A DNA stretch of 64,000 nucleotides from Cohnella sp. AR92 (GCF_003990975.1 NZ_RZJR01000012.1:1-64000), one strand, 5' to 3'. Shown: positions 52,905 to 60,668, numbered from the stretch's first letter. Numbers and translations: made by a program. The notes: a model not told the origin generated them from the sequence alone.

Positions 52905-53696
52905 ATGGCAACGGAAAACTCGGCCCGCGTTCTGACGGAGATGACCTGGCCGGAGGTTCAAGAGGCTCTGCTCACGGCGAAGCTGGCGATCATTCCGCTT
53001 GGCGCCCATGAGCAGCACGGTCCTCATATGGTCGAGAGCTGCGACGCGGTGCTGGCCGAGCGGATGGGCCGGCGTCTGACGGAGAGGCTGCACCCGCTGG
53101 CTCTGATGACTCCTACCATAAACATGGGGGTATCGTCTCATCATCTTCATTTTCCGGGGACGCTGTCGTTGGAGCCCTCTACGCTGATTGCGATTCTGCG
53201 CGACATGATCCGCTCGCTCAAGCCGCACGGCATTCGCCGGTTCCTCGTGCTGAACTCGCATGGGGGCAACCAAGCGACGCTTGGCGTGGCGGCGGAGACG
53301 CTCGGGCGCGAGCTCGAAGTCGACTTTCTCTATGCCAAGACGACGGCGTCCGCGAAGGACGTCATGGACCGGGAGATCGCATCGAAGCTCTATGGGCACA
53401 GCTGCGAGCGGGAAGTGTCCGAGGCGCTCTATCTCGCTCCCGAGCTTGTCCGGCGGGAGAAGCTGGAGAAGGGCGACATTCAGGAGGGACGCTGGAGAGG
53501 ACTTCGCCCGGGCCAACCGATTCAAGGCTTCTACTACTACGAGGAGATGACGGCGAACGGCTGCATCGGGGATGCGACGAGGGGAAGCTACGAGCTTGGA
53601 CGCGAATTGGTAGAGACATCGCTGGAACGCCTGACGAATGCGGTGCTAGACCTGTTGAGAGAAGAGACGGCTAGCGACAGCGAACGCCAAAAATAG
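52905..53696 (+). CDS. Creatininase-family amidohydrolase
   Basis: The 263-residue protein has the metal-binding motif PLGAHEQHGPH near 32, the conserved NSHGGNQA near 118 and the REVSEA Glu near 165. The family includes creatinine amidohydrolase, FAPy deformylase ArfB and MftE, which open cyclic or formyl amides. The usual Asp after the first His motif lies in SCDAV. Gene context (GntR operator, oxidase, aldehyde dehydrogenase) points to catabolism of a nitrogen compound. The start follows AAGGAGGGG. Confidence 0.88.
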   Translation: MATENSARVLTEMTWPEVQEALLTAKLAIIPLGAHEQHGPHMVESCDAVLAERMGRRLTERLHPLALMTPTINMGVSSHHLHFPGTLSLEPSTLIAILRDMIRSLKPHGIRRFLVLNSHGGNQATLGVAAETLGRELEVDFLYAKTTASAKDVMDREIASKLYGHSCEREVSEALYLAPELVRREKLEKGDIQEGRWRGLRPGQPIQGFYYYEEMTANGCIGDATRGSYELGRELVETSLERLTNAVLDLLREETASDSERQK

Positions 53697-53744
53697 CGAT
53701 TGACAGGCGGAGAGGGTCCGACTAATAATGGAAGTGTTTAGAAT

Positions 53745-53758
53745 TTTGGTATACCAAA
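53745..53758. promoter_or_regulatory. GGTATACC operator 2, ahead of the diiron-oxidase gene
   Basis: The perfect 14-base palindrome TTTGGTATACCAAA lies just after a possible -10 box (TAGAAT, 53739-53744) and 35 bases before the start codon. Confidence 0.7.
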
Positions 53759-53792
53759 TACCATATGCCAAATGAATAGGGAGGGCAAAGGC

Positions 53793-54506
53793 ATGGCATC
53801 GACGGCAACGCAATCGAGGTTATTGAACAAAGAGGAGTTCCGTCACGCATTGGAGCAGGCCATCGAAGGCAACGCGGTGGCGAAGGCGCCGTTCACGACG
53901 ATGTGGGCGAACGGCGAGCTGACGAAGGAGCACTTCGCCCGTTGGGTGGAACAGCACTACGCTTATGTAGGACCGTTCGCCGATTACCTCGCTTACATCT
54001 ATGCCAATTGCCCTCATGAGGATGCGAAAGACTTCTTGCTGCAGAACATGTGGGAAGAAGAGCTTGGAGGCGATCGGCATACCGATCTGCTTATCCGGTT
54101 CGGCGAAGCGTGCGGCACGACGCGGGAGCGGATCGAGGCGATGGACGATCTCCTCCCGGAGACGATCGGCCTGCAATCGTGGTGCTACCGGATGGCTTTC
54201 CGGGAGAACTTCCTGTACGCGACGGCCGCGCTGGTCGTCGGGCTGGAGTCTCAGGTACCGGCCATCTACCGGCGGCAGACCCCGGCTCTTCGCAACCTGT
54301 ACGGCTTCACCGACGAAGAGGTCGAGTTCTTCGATCTGCATATCGTCTCCGACGAGATTCACGGCGAACGCGGCTACCAGATCGTGCTGGAGTATGCGAG
54401 GACGCCGGAAGAGCAGCAGCGATGCATCCGCATCGTGGAGGAAGCGACCAAGATGCGGCGGATGTATCTGGCGGGCATCTCGCGCGAGTTCGTGGAGAGC
54501 CGATAA
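53793..54506 (+). CDS. PqqC/TenA-fold iron-containing oxidase (HDO-like)
   Basis: The 237-residue all-helical protein has the PqqC/TenA start (WANGELTKEHFARWVEQHYAY). A full set of putative diiron ligands can be seen: Glu in EEELGG (88-90), H96, E152 in GLES, H183, D187 and H190 in DLHIVSDEIH. That pattern matches heme-oxygenase-like diiron oxidases such as UndA, BesC and CADD better than the Cys-based thiaminase TenA. The substrate is unknown. ATG 53793 follows GGGAGGG; ATG 53772 precedes it. Confidence 0.82.
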   Translation: MASTATQSRLLNKEEFRHALEQAIEGNAVAKAPFTTMWANGELTKEHFARWVEQHYAYVGPFADYLAYIYANCPHEDAKDFLLQNMWEEELGGDRHTDLLIRFGEACGTTRERIEAMDDLLPETIGLQSWCYRMAFRENFLYATAALVVGLESQVPAIYRRQTPALRNLYGFTDEEVEFFDLHIVSDEIHGERGYQIVLEYARTPEEQQRCIRIVEEATKMRRMYLAGISREFVESR

Positions 54507-54554
54507 AGGCGGCGCGGGGAGGAAGCGGAACGAAGAGATTGGGGGAGAGCGGGC

Positions 54555-56057
54555 ATGTCGAGGGGCATGGATGAAGGAGATCGTGCCTACCGGAACCTGA
54601 TCGGAGGCGAGTGGGTAGAAGCAGCCGAGGGAGGCACGTTCGACAGCCGGAACCCGGCGGATACGAGCGACGCGGTCGGCAGGTTCGCGGCCTCCACGGA
54701 GGCGGACGCGGTCGCGGCGATCGAAGCGGCGCAGCGGGCGTTCCTCTCCTGGCGGGAGTCTCCTCCGACAAGCCGGGCCGAGATTCTGTATCGGGCGGCC
54801 GGCCTGCTGGAGGAGAGCCTGGACGCACTTTCCGTGGAGCTGACACGGGAAGAGGGCAAGGTGCTGGCAAGCGCCCGCCAGGAAGTGAGGCGTACCGCGC
54901 AGACGCTGCGGTATTACGCCTCGGAGGGGCTCAACATCGCCGGCGAGACGCTCCCCTCCGACGATGCGACGACGCGGGTGTACACGCGGAAGGAGCCGCT
55001 GGGCGTCGTGTCGGTGATCACGCCTTGGAACTTCCCGCTGTCGATTCCGGCGCGGAAGATCGCTCCTGCGCTCGCCGCCGGCAACGCGGTCGTCTTCAAG
55101 CCGGCGTCGGAGACGCCGCTGATGGGCGTGCGGCTGGCGGAAGCGCTCCACCGCGCCGGGCTGCCGGCCGGCGCGCTCAATCTCGTGACCGGATCGGCGT
55201 CCCGGGTAGGCGAGCCTCTGCTTCGCCACCCGGCGGTCCAGGCGGTCACGTTCACCGGCTCGACAGCCGTCGGCGAGCACATTCATCGCGCGGCGCGGCT
55301 GTCGACCCGGGTTCAGCTCGAGCTTGGCGGCAAGAACCCGTTGCTCGTGCTGGAGGACGCCGACCTCGAGCTGGCGGCGGACCTCGCCGTTAAGGGCGGC
55401 CTGGAATTGACGGGCCAGGCCTGCACGGGCACGAGCCGCATCATCGTCGTCGATGCGGTGCACGATGCCTTCGCCGCGAAGCTGCTCGGCAAGGTGAGGC
55501 GGCTTCGCGTCGGCAACGGTCTCGCCGAGGGAACCGAGATCGGCCCGCTCGCGAACGAGAGCCAGTTGAGGAGCGTGCTCTCCTACGTCGCGATCGGCAA
55601 GGACGAGGGAGCGGAGCTCCTCTTCGGCGGCGGCCGGCTGACTGGCGAGCCGTACGATGCCGGCTACTTCGTGCAGCCGGCGGTCTTCGCGCAGGTGCGG
55701 CCGGGGATGCGGATTGCGCGGGAAGAGATTTTCGGCCCGGTGCTGGCGATCCTCCGGGCCAAGGATTTCCGCGATGCGCTCGAGATGGCCAACGCTTCGG
55801 AATACGGGCTGTCCGCTTCGATCTGCACCTCCGATCCCGAACGGATGGAAGCTTTCGCGCGCTATGCCGAAGCGGGGGTCGTCAAGATCAACCGCCCGAC
55901 GACCGGCAACGCGTACAACGCGCCGTTCGGCGGCATGAAGCTGTCCAGCACGGCGACCTACCGGGAAGCGGGCCGGGAAGCGATGGCGTTCTACACGCGC
56001 TCGAAGACGGTCTATCACGGGTTTCGGGGGATAAAAGATGGAGGCATGGCGTTCTAG
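54555..56057 (+). CDS. Aldehyde dehydrogenase (ketoglutarate-semialdehyde dehydrogenase-like)
   Basis: The 500-residue enzyme has TPWNFPLSIPARKIAPAL near 155, the FTGST nucleotide turn, ELGGKNP with the general-base Glu near 257, and the catalytic Cys in TGQACTGT near 292. The C-terminal PFGGMKLSSTATYREAG resembles YcbD-type alpha-ketoglutaric semialdehyde dehydrogenases. It lies 48 bases after the oxidase gene and may oxidise an aldehyde formed by it. Confidence 0.9.
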   Translation: MSRGMDEGDRAYRNLIGGEWVEAAEGGTFDSRNPADTSDAVGRFAASTEADAVAAIEAAQRAFLSWRESPPTSRAEILYRAAGLLEESLDALSVELTREEGKVLASARQEVRRTAQTLRYYASEGLNIAGETLPSDDATTRVYTRKEPLGVVSVITPWNFPLSIPARKIAPALAAGNAVVFKPASETPLMGVRLAEALHRAGLPAGALNLVTGSASRVGEPLLRHPAVQAVTFTGSTAVGEHIHRAARLSTRVQLELGGKNPLLVLEDADLELAADLAVKGGLELTGQACTGTSRIIVVDAVHDAFAAKLLGKVRRLRVGNGLAEGTEIGPLANESQLRSVLSYVAIGKDEGAELLFGGGRLTGEPYDAGYFVQPAVFAQVRPGMRIAREEIFGPVLAILRAKDFRDALEMANASEYGLSASICTSDPERMEAFARYAEAGVVKINRPTTGNAYNAPFGGMKLSSTATYREAGREAMAFYTRSKTVYHGFRGIKDGGMAF

Positions 56058-56095
56058 CAAGTGAGCAGAAGCGGAATTTAAAGGGGGCCGAACGG

Positions 56096-56569
56096 ATGAG
56101 GTCGGTGCTGCGGCTGGAGCTGGAGGAAGCAAGAGTCATGCTAGAAGCGGCGAAGCGGGCTTCGCTGGAGCTGGGCGTTGCGGAGACGATCTGCGTCGTC
56201 GACGACGGGGGCTTCGTCATTGCGCTGGAGCGAATGGACGGAGCTCGGATTACGGGGCCGGAGCTGGCGATGGCGAAGGCGTTCACCGCGAGCGGGCACA
56301 AGCGCTCCACCCACCTGTTCAATCAGCCGGGAGGGCCGGCGACGGTGACAGGGGAGGCATTCGGCATCCACGCCATGATGCCGGGCAAGTTCGCCATCTT
56401 CGTCGGCGGCTTCCCGGTCGTCGTGAACGGCGAGGTGATCGGAGGAATCGGAATAAGCGGCGGCAACGGAGAGCAGGACATCGAGGCGGGGCTCGCCGCC
56501 CTGCAGGCGCTGCAAGCCCATCTCGGCCCCGGCTACGACGTGCTGGTGAAGGCCGATATCAAGAAGTGA
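56096..56569 (+). CDS. GlcG/HbpS-like (DUF336) protein
   Basis: The 157-residue single-domain protein has the DUF336 pattern: VVDDGGFVIALERMDGA near 40, a Ser/Thr-rich turn with HLFNQPGG, then GEVIGGIGISGGNGEQD near 120. Relatives bind heme or cobalamin (HbpS, PduO-C) or accompany glycolate and glycerol catabolism, with no proven enzymatic role. The start follows AAGGGGG. It closes the run that began with the oxidase gene. Confidence 0.85.
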   Translation: MRSVLRLELEEARVMLEAAKRASLELGVAETICVVDDGGFVIALERMDGARITGPELAMAKAFTASGHKRSTHLFNQPGGPATVTGEAFGIHAMMPGKFAIFVGGFPVVVNGEVIGGIGISGGNGEQDIEAGLAALQALQAHLGPGYDVLVKADIKK

Positions 56570-56597
56570 ACCCTGTCGGAATGCCCCGATCAACTTA

Positions 56598-56627
56598 TTG
56601 AAACGATGCCAATCCATCGTTTACACT
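56598..56627 (+). promoter_or_regulatory. Promoter of the gntR-like gene
   Basis: TTGAAA (56598-56603), an 18-base spacer and TACACT (56622-56627). The start site would lie just upstream of operator 3. Confidence 0.6.
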
Positions 56628-56646
56628 AGGCTTAACATTGATCGGA

Positions 56647-56654
56647 GGTATACC
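56647..56654. promoter_or_regulatory. GGTATACC operator 3, overlapping the gntR-like ribosome site
   Basis: GGTATACC overlaps the GGAGG ribosome site and ends two bases before the ATG of the GntR gene, an arrangement that suits negative autoregulation. Confidence 0.6.
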
Positions 56655-56656
56655 GG

Positions 56657-57352
56657 ATGCCAGAGACAACGATTCCTTGGAGAAGCGAAGAGCTGAGCCC
56701 GATAAGGGATAAAGTTTACGATTACTTGAAGCAGGCGATTCTCCAAGGCGTGTACCAATCGGGAGACCGGATCGTCGAGCGCGATCTCGCGGATCAGCTT
56801 CAAGTGAGCCGGACGCCGATTCGCGAAGCGCTGTTCCGCCTGGAGTCGCATGGCTTCGTCAAGACGCTTCCGCGCAAAGGAGTCGTCGTGTCGAAGCTCT
56901 CCGCGGAGGAGATCGTCGAGATCTTCACGATTCTCTCGTCCATGGAAGGGCTGGTCATGAAGCTCGCCGCGCAGAGAGCGGACGCTTCGCAGAGGAACGA
57001 ATTATCCGAGCTGATCAAGACGATCGACGAAGCGTTGAAGCAGCCCGGGGATCTGGAGGAGCCGAAGACCGGTTTCCACTTCGAAGTGAACGAGATCGTC
57101 TGCCGGGCGTCGGCAAGTCCCCGTCTGGTTCAGATGCTGGACGGTTTGTCCGAGTACATTCGATCGTTCGTCTTGCTCGGCTACGATCTGCCGGGAAGAA
57201 GACGGCAAGCGGCGGAGGAGCATCGGGCGATCGCCGCGGCCGTCCGGGACGGAGAAGCGGATAAAGCGGAGAAGCTTACGCAAGAGCATCTGGAGAATTC
57301 CAAAATCGCGTACTTGGAGGCGGCATCAGCTCCGCCAGCCGCGAAAGGATAA
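56657..57352 (+). CDS. GntR-family (FadR/FCD) transcriptional regulator
   Basis: The 231-residue regulator has an N-terminal winged helix (VYDYLKQAILQGVY ... GDRIVERDLADQLQVSRTPIREAL, residues 15-60) and an all-helical FCD ligand domain with metal-site residues in FHFEVNEIVCRAS and EEHRAIAAAV. It is probably a repressor released by a small acid. Four GGTATACC palindromes at promoters of this locus are its likely targets, including one at its own ribosome site. Confidence 0.92.
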   Translation: MPETTIPWRSEELSPIRDKVYDYLKQAILQGVYQSGDRIVERDLADQLQVSRTPIREALFRLESHGFVKTLPRKGVVVSKLSAEEIVEIFTILSSMEGLVMKLAAQRADASQRNELSELIKTIDEALKQPGDLEEPKTGFHFEVNEIVCRASASPRLVQMLDGLSEYIRSFVLLGYDLPGRRRQAAEEHRAIAAAVRDGEADKAEKLTQEHLENSKIAYLEAASAPPAAKG

Positions 57353-57422
57353 CGGCGCAATACGATAATCCAAGGCAACAGCTTCCGCGGTGCCTGTCGT
57401 TCGGACGGAGGGGGGCGATGCG

Positions 57423-57707
57423 ATGCCGAAGGTGACGCTTCACGGGAACGGTCAATGGCGGGAGCAGGAGGTTGCGGAAGGAAGCAATCTGGTCGTGCTC
57501 GCCGCGACTCGCCGGTTTGCGAACCTGAAATACGGCTGCGGCATGGGCAAGTGCACGAAGTGTACGGTACGGGTTCTCGCCGGAGCGGACGGCCTGCCCG
57601 AGCCGAACTGGAAGGAACGCAAGCTGCTTGGAGACCGGTTGGAGCTAGGGTACCGCCTTGCTTGCCAGCTGGTCATTACCCGCGATATCGAGCTGCTGCA
57701 GGAATAA
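57423..57707 (+). CDS. [2Fe-2S] plant-type ferredoxin
   Basis: The 94-residue ferredoxin has ligands in CGMGKCTKC (about 41-49) and a last Cys in RLACQLV near 81, spaced as in the plant/adrenodoxin fold. The first ligand gap is C-x4-C-x2-C. It could feed electrons to the diiron oxidase or the Rieske oxygenase. The ATG at 57423 follows GGAGGGGGG; the upstream in-frame ATG at 57390 is less likely. Confidence 0.88.
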   Translation: MPKVTLHGNGQWREQEVAEGSNLVVLAATRRFANLKYGCGMGKCTKCTVRVLAGADGLPEPNWKERKLLGDRLELGYRLACQLVITRDIELLQE

Positions 57708-57740
57708 GGATCCTATTCGATTAGCACGGAGGAGAAGGCC

Positions 57741-58043
57741 ATGAGCGAATACGTTCTGCTGTCCACGACGGACCGCTACCGCACCGTGACGGACAATCCT
57801 CATCTCGAGAGAATCGCCGACTACGAATACTATTTTTACGGCAAGAAAAGAACGACCTTCACCATCTGCCGCATCACGAGCTCGGACACCCGCATCGTCA
57901 TCCAAGGGCTCGCCGAGGTGTTCCCGGATAACAGCATTCCGATCAAGGTGTTCCCGAAGTTCGAGTGGGCGGAGGAGATCGAGAAGGAGATCTACGAGCT
58001 GGACGCGGGAGAAGACAGCCGTATCGTCAAGGTGGAGGCCTAA
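57741..58043 (+). CDS. Hypothetical 100-aa protein in the GntR locus
   Basis: The protein is acidic and soluble, with an aromatic-rich N-terminal half (DYEYYFYGKKRTTF). I do not recognise a family. The start follows GGAGGAG, and it lies 33 bases after the ferredoxin gene and before a terminator, so it belongs to the same transcript. A small electron-transfer or oxidase accessory role is possible only by association. Confidence 0.65.
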   Translation: MSEYVLLSTTDRYRTVTDNPHLERIADYEYYFYGKKRTTFTICRITSSDTRIVIQGLAEVFPDNSIPIKVFPKFEWAEEIEKEIYELDAGEDSRIVKVEA

Positions 58044-58064
58044 TAATCGGCAGCATGGAAAAGG

Positions 58065-58117
58065 AAAAGACTGCAGGGTCCGACGGGAACGCGCTCCGGA
58101 TTCCTTGCAGTCTTTTT
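58065..58117. terminator. Terminator ending the GntR-locus operon
   Basis: AAAAGACTGCAGGG pairs with CCTTGCAGTCTTTT over 14 positions with one G-T pair, followed by T. The convergent gene ends just beyond it. Confidence 0.82.
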
Positions 58118-58141
58118 AGCGTTACGACGGTATTTGATCGC

Positions 58142-59023
58142 TTATTGCACGGCTTCTCTCAGCTTCTCGGCCCGCAGGAGCGGGAGGCTGTCCTTGCGCC
58201 GGAAGACGCTGAGCAGCAGGCCGATAGAGGCCATCTCGAAGAACGTATGAACGATGCCGTTGTAGCTCGCAAGCGGCATGGCAACGCCGACGAACGGAAG
58301 CAAGCCGAACGACATCAGCATGCTCCAAGCGAACTTGACGGCAATGACGGAGCTTAAGCCGGTGACGAGCAAGCGGGCGTAAGGATCCTTTGTCTGTCTG
58401 ACGATACGGATGGAGCGATAGACGAATGCGGCGACTAGAAGCGCCAAAACGATCCCGAATGCCCAACCTAGACAGCTAATGAGATAAGCAAAAATATTCT
58501 CTCCGTAAGCGAAAGGCAGCCGATCCAATCGAGCGTTGAAGCCATGCCCCCAGAAGCCTGCTGAACGGATACTTTCAACGGAGTAGGCCGCTCCGCCATA
58601 CTCGTTGTGCCCGCCTCCGAAAGTGAGGATGTAATGTTGAAATCTATCGTAGAAAATAGAATGGCGAATGCTGATAAAACCGAACGCCGCCATTGCCAGA
58701 ACCATGAAAGCAAAGGTCGAAAAATAAACGATTAGTCGTCTCCAACCGCGCTTTCCGGTCAGCAAGAGTACGGACGCTCCGGCGAAATGAACGGCAAGCG
58801 CCGCAAGGGAAGGAGCCGTCGCATAAAAGAAAGCCGGGAGCAAGTAGAATAATCCTAGCTCCTTCGCGTACGCGCGCAGCTTCTCGTTTATACCCGAAAA
58901 AGATTGTTTCTCCTTAGCGAGATAACCGGCATAGGTTTCTTTAGCGCGAATCCGTCCGCACACTTCATCCAAGAAGCGTTGTATTTCCGGATGTTGTCCG
59001 ATGGTGAGGTTGGTCATCCTCAT
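58142..59023 (-). CDS. FtsW/RodA/SpoVE-like membrane protein, shortened
   Basis: The 293-residue protein begins with a cytoplasmic HPEIQRFLDEVCGRIRAKE segment as in PadR-linked HAAS proteins, then about seven membrane segments. The C-terminal half matches the SEDS fold: FGGGHNEYGG ... GFWGHGF, the YGENIFAYLISCLGWAFG loop, then GVAMPLASYNG. Typical relatives have about ten segments and 380-420 residues, so part of the N-terminal half seems to be missing. The start overlaps the padR stop (ATGA). Confidence 0.72.
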   Translation of the reverse strand: MRMTNLTIGQHPEIQRFLDEVCGRIRAKETYAGYLAKEKQSFSGINEKLRAYAKELGLFYLLPAFFYATAPSLAALAVHFAGASVLLLTGKRGWRRLIVYFSTFAFMVLAMAAFGFISIRHSIFYDRFQHYILTFGGGHNEYGGAAYSVESIRSAGFWGHGFNARLDRLPFAYGENIFAYLISCLGWAFGIVLALLVAAFVYRSIRIVRQTKDPYARLLVTGLSSVIAVKFAWSMLMSFGLLPFVGVAMPLASYNGIVHTFFEMASIGLLLSVFRRKDSLPLLRAEKLREAVQ

Positions 59024-59355
59024 GGGGTTCCCCCCTCGCCGACGATCCGGTTGACGGCACTGCTGAAGAGACTCCACTCCTGCTTCTTTTCCGCCAATTC
59101 CGAACGTCCTTTCTCCGTAATCCGATAATATTTACGAGGCCGGACGCCTTGTTCATCCCAATAAGCTTCGACCATATGGGCGGATTCCAATGCATGCAGA
59201 ATGGGGTATAAGGTGCCTTCCTTCAGGACAAAAAGCCCGCCGGACTTCAGCTCCAGCTCCTTCGTCAATTCGTAGCCGTACATCTCCTTGCGGTCCAGCA
59301 GCGTCAGGATCAGGATCACGGTGCTTCCTTTCATGAGTTCTTTGCCGATTTTCAT
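59020..59355 (-). CDS. PadR-family transcriptional regulator
   Basis: The 111-residue regulator has a winged helix with ELMKGSTVILILTLL, YGYELTKEL and LKEGTLYPILHALE, then RPRKYYRITEKG. It likely represses its own two-gene operon. The ATG at 59355 follows CGGAGG; the longer open frame upstream is not part of the family. It overlaps the FtsW-like gene by four bases. Confidence 0.9.
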   Translation of the reverse strand: MKIGKELMKGSTVILILTLLDRKEMYGYELTKELELKSGGLFVLKEGTLYPILHALESAHMVEAYWDEQGVRPRKYYRITEKGRSELAEKKQEWSLFSSAVNRIVGEGGTP

Positions 59356-59418
59356 TCGGTCCTCCGAAAGCTTAGGATTTTGATTAAGGTTTTGCTTTAT
59401 TGTATACCTAGATTCAAG

Positions 59419-59439
59419 ATACATCGTATATCTATGTAT
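59419..59439. promoter_or_regulatory. Candidate PadR operator
   Basis: ATACAT-N9-ATGTAT is an AT-rich inverted repeat about 65 bases ahead of the padR start. PadR proteins bind ATGT/ACAT-type repeats at their own promoters. Confidence 0.4.
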
Positions 59440-59544
59440 AAGATAATCCACATTCGGGTCGGTGTCAAATTAAGGTAAATATGAAAAAAACCAACTCGCG
59501 CAGAGTTGGCATTAACCAAGGATTTATTTGATGGACTGCGGCGG

Positions 59545-59904
59545 TCAACGAGAGAGCGGCTGAGCGGACTCGCGTCCGTTCGCGAGCCGGGTGGAGGAGG
59601 CCGGTTGGGGAAGGGATTCGGCGTCGGTCCCCCATACGAGCGTCACATCTCCGTTGACGAACGTCTGGCAGGCCAATCGGTAGCCCTCTTCGATTTGTTC
59701 CCGGCCAATCCGGTCGACTTCTTTTCTCATCACTTTGCTAAGGTTCTCCCGACCCTCGACGACCTTTACACGGCAGGTGCCGCATAAGCCGCCCCCGCAC
59801 TTGAACGGCACTTCTCCTCCGTGGCGAATGGAGGTTCGCAGCAAGTTCGCTTCGGTTCCAACCTCGATGGACTTCCCGGAAGTCAGATAAGTGATCGTAG
59901 GCAT
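59545..59904 (-). CDS. Second [2Fe-2S] plant-type ferredoxin
   Basis: The 119-residue ferredoxin has Cys ligands in KCGGGLCGTC near 35-44 and a fourth in RLACQTF near 79, so the gap pattern is C-x4-C-x2-C. A polar tail of about 25 residues follows. The ATG at 59904 follows GGGGAGGGAG; the frame is open a little further upstream. A GGTATACC operator and a TATACT -10 box lie ahead, tying it to the GntR locus although it is on the other strand. Confidence 0.85.
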   Translation of the reverse strand: MPTITYLTSGKSIEVGTEANLLRTSIRHGGEVPFKCGGGLCGTCRVKVVEGRENLSKVMRKEVDRIGREQIEEGYRLACQTFVNGDVTLVWGTDAESLPQPASSTRLANGRESAQPLSR

Positions 59905-59959
59905 CCGGTCTCCCTCCCCTAACGGTATAAGCACAGTATAACATGCCTCTTTGGTTTAT

Positions 59960-59967
59960 GGTATACC
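59960..59967. promoter_or_regulatory. GGTATACC operator 4, ahead of the second ferredoxin gene
   Basis: ATGGTATACCAAAT carries the same palindrome as the other three sites. It lies just upstream of a TATACT -10 box read on the minus strand, near the -35 position. Confidence 0.62.
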
Positions 59968-60011
59968 AAATACAAATAGGCGGGGAGTGCGGCGATTAAC
60001 AGAGAGGCCGG

Positions 60012-60088
60012 AATGAACCGCTATCCCTTTCGTTCAGAATTGGGGGGGGCAGGGGAGCGTCTGAGCGGAGGGGATACTGGTTCATAAA
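60012..60088. repeat. Two copies of the 31-bp repeat family in inverted arrangement
   Basis: A reverse copy at 60012-60040 (ACCGCTATCCCTTTCGTTCAG) is followed by a forward copy at 60058-60088 (CTGAGCGGAGGGGATACTGG). Facing each other, they could form an imperfect hairpin. Otherwise 59968-60221 shows no gene. Confidence 0.7.
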
Positions 60089-60221
60089 AAAGAAAGGGGA
60101 ATATGAAATGGGCTGGTTTATGACAGGAAGGGATAATAAAACGAAGAAGTTCGGTAAAATGGAACGGGGGCCTGGAGATAATGGATCGGAGACGTCCGAG
60201 CGAGGAGGGAGTCCTGGCGTT

Positions 60222-60470
60222 CTATGACGCGAACGGCAGCAAGTAGAAGCGGATGGGGACCGCGTGGGGAAAAAACGGTTGCCCCGACAAAAAATCAGCG
60301 CCATCGCTCCTGCCCTTCCGGCGGCATTGCGATCGGCGCTGTTCGGCTTTGCGGTTCGGCTGAACCTGGGTAAGGGGTTTGCGCTGCCATTGATTGCGGA
60401 GCATTTCCGGGTTAAGGACGCCCACTCGTTCTTGCTTCTGACGCTGCTTCTGCGTCTTGCTTCTGCTCAT
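60222..60470 (-). CDS. Small basic Arg/Gln/Lys-rich protein
   Basis: The 82-residue protein starts SRSKTQKQRQKQERVG and then NPEMLRNQW, a pattern I recall from conserved small basic proteins of Paenibacillus and Bacillus. The ATG follows a perfect TAGGAGGAA site. The last 30 residues are hydrophobic-aromatic and unlike that family, which may reflect a frameshift or an extended tail. Confidence 0.6.
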   Translation of the reverse strand: MSRSKTQKQRQKQERVGVLNPEMLRNQWQRKPLTQVQPNRKAEQRRSQCRRKGRSDGADFLSGQPFFPHAVPIRFYLLPFAS

Positions 60471-60638
60471 CTCATATTCCTCCTAAAATTAACTTCAAAC
60501 CAAGTATAAGGCATGGACAGCGGGAACCGCTAGGGAGTTTAGCGGTGAAATAGGCTAGGCTAGGGGATTTTGCAAGAAAAGTGGAGATGGAAAAGGGGCA
60601 GCGATAAAAATAGGCCGCGGGAGACTGGTTTCTTTACG

Positions 60639-60668
60639 TTGGCACATGTCTTCCAATCGCGTTATGAT
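60639..60668 (+). promoter_or_regulatory. Sigma-A promoter of the DUF1904 gene
   Basis: TTGGCA (60639-60644), an 18-base spacer and TATGAT (60663-60668). Confidence 0.6.

Noticed and set aside
59944..60304. Small open frames between the second ferredoxin gene and the small basic-protein gene
   Set aside because: They run over repeat copies and have no ribosome sites.
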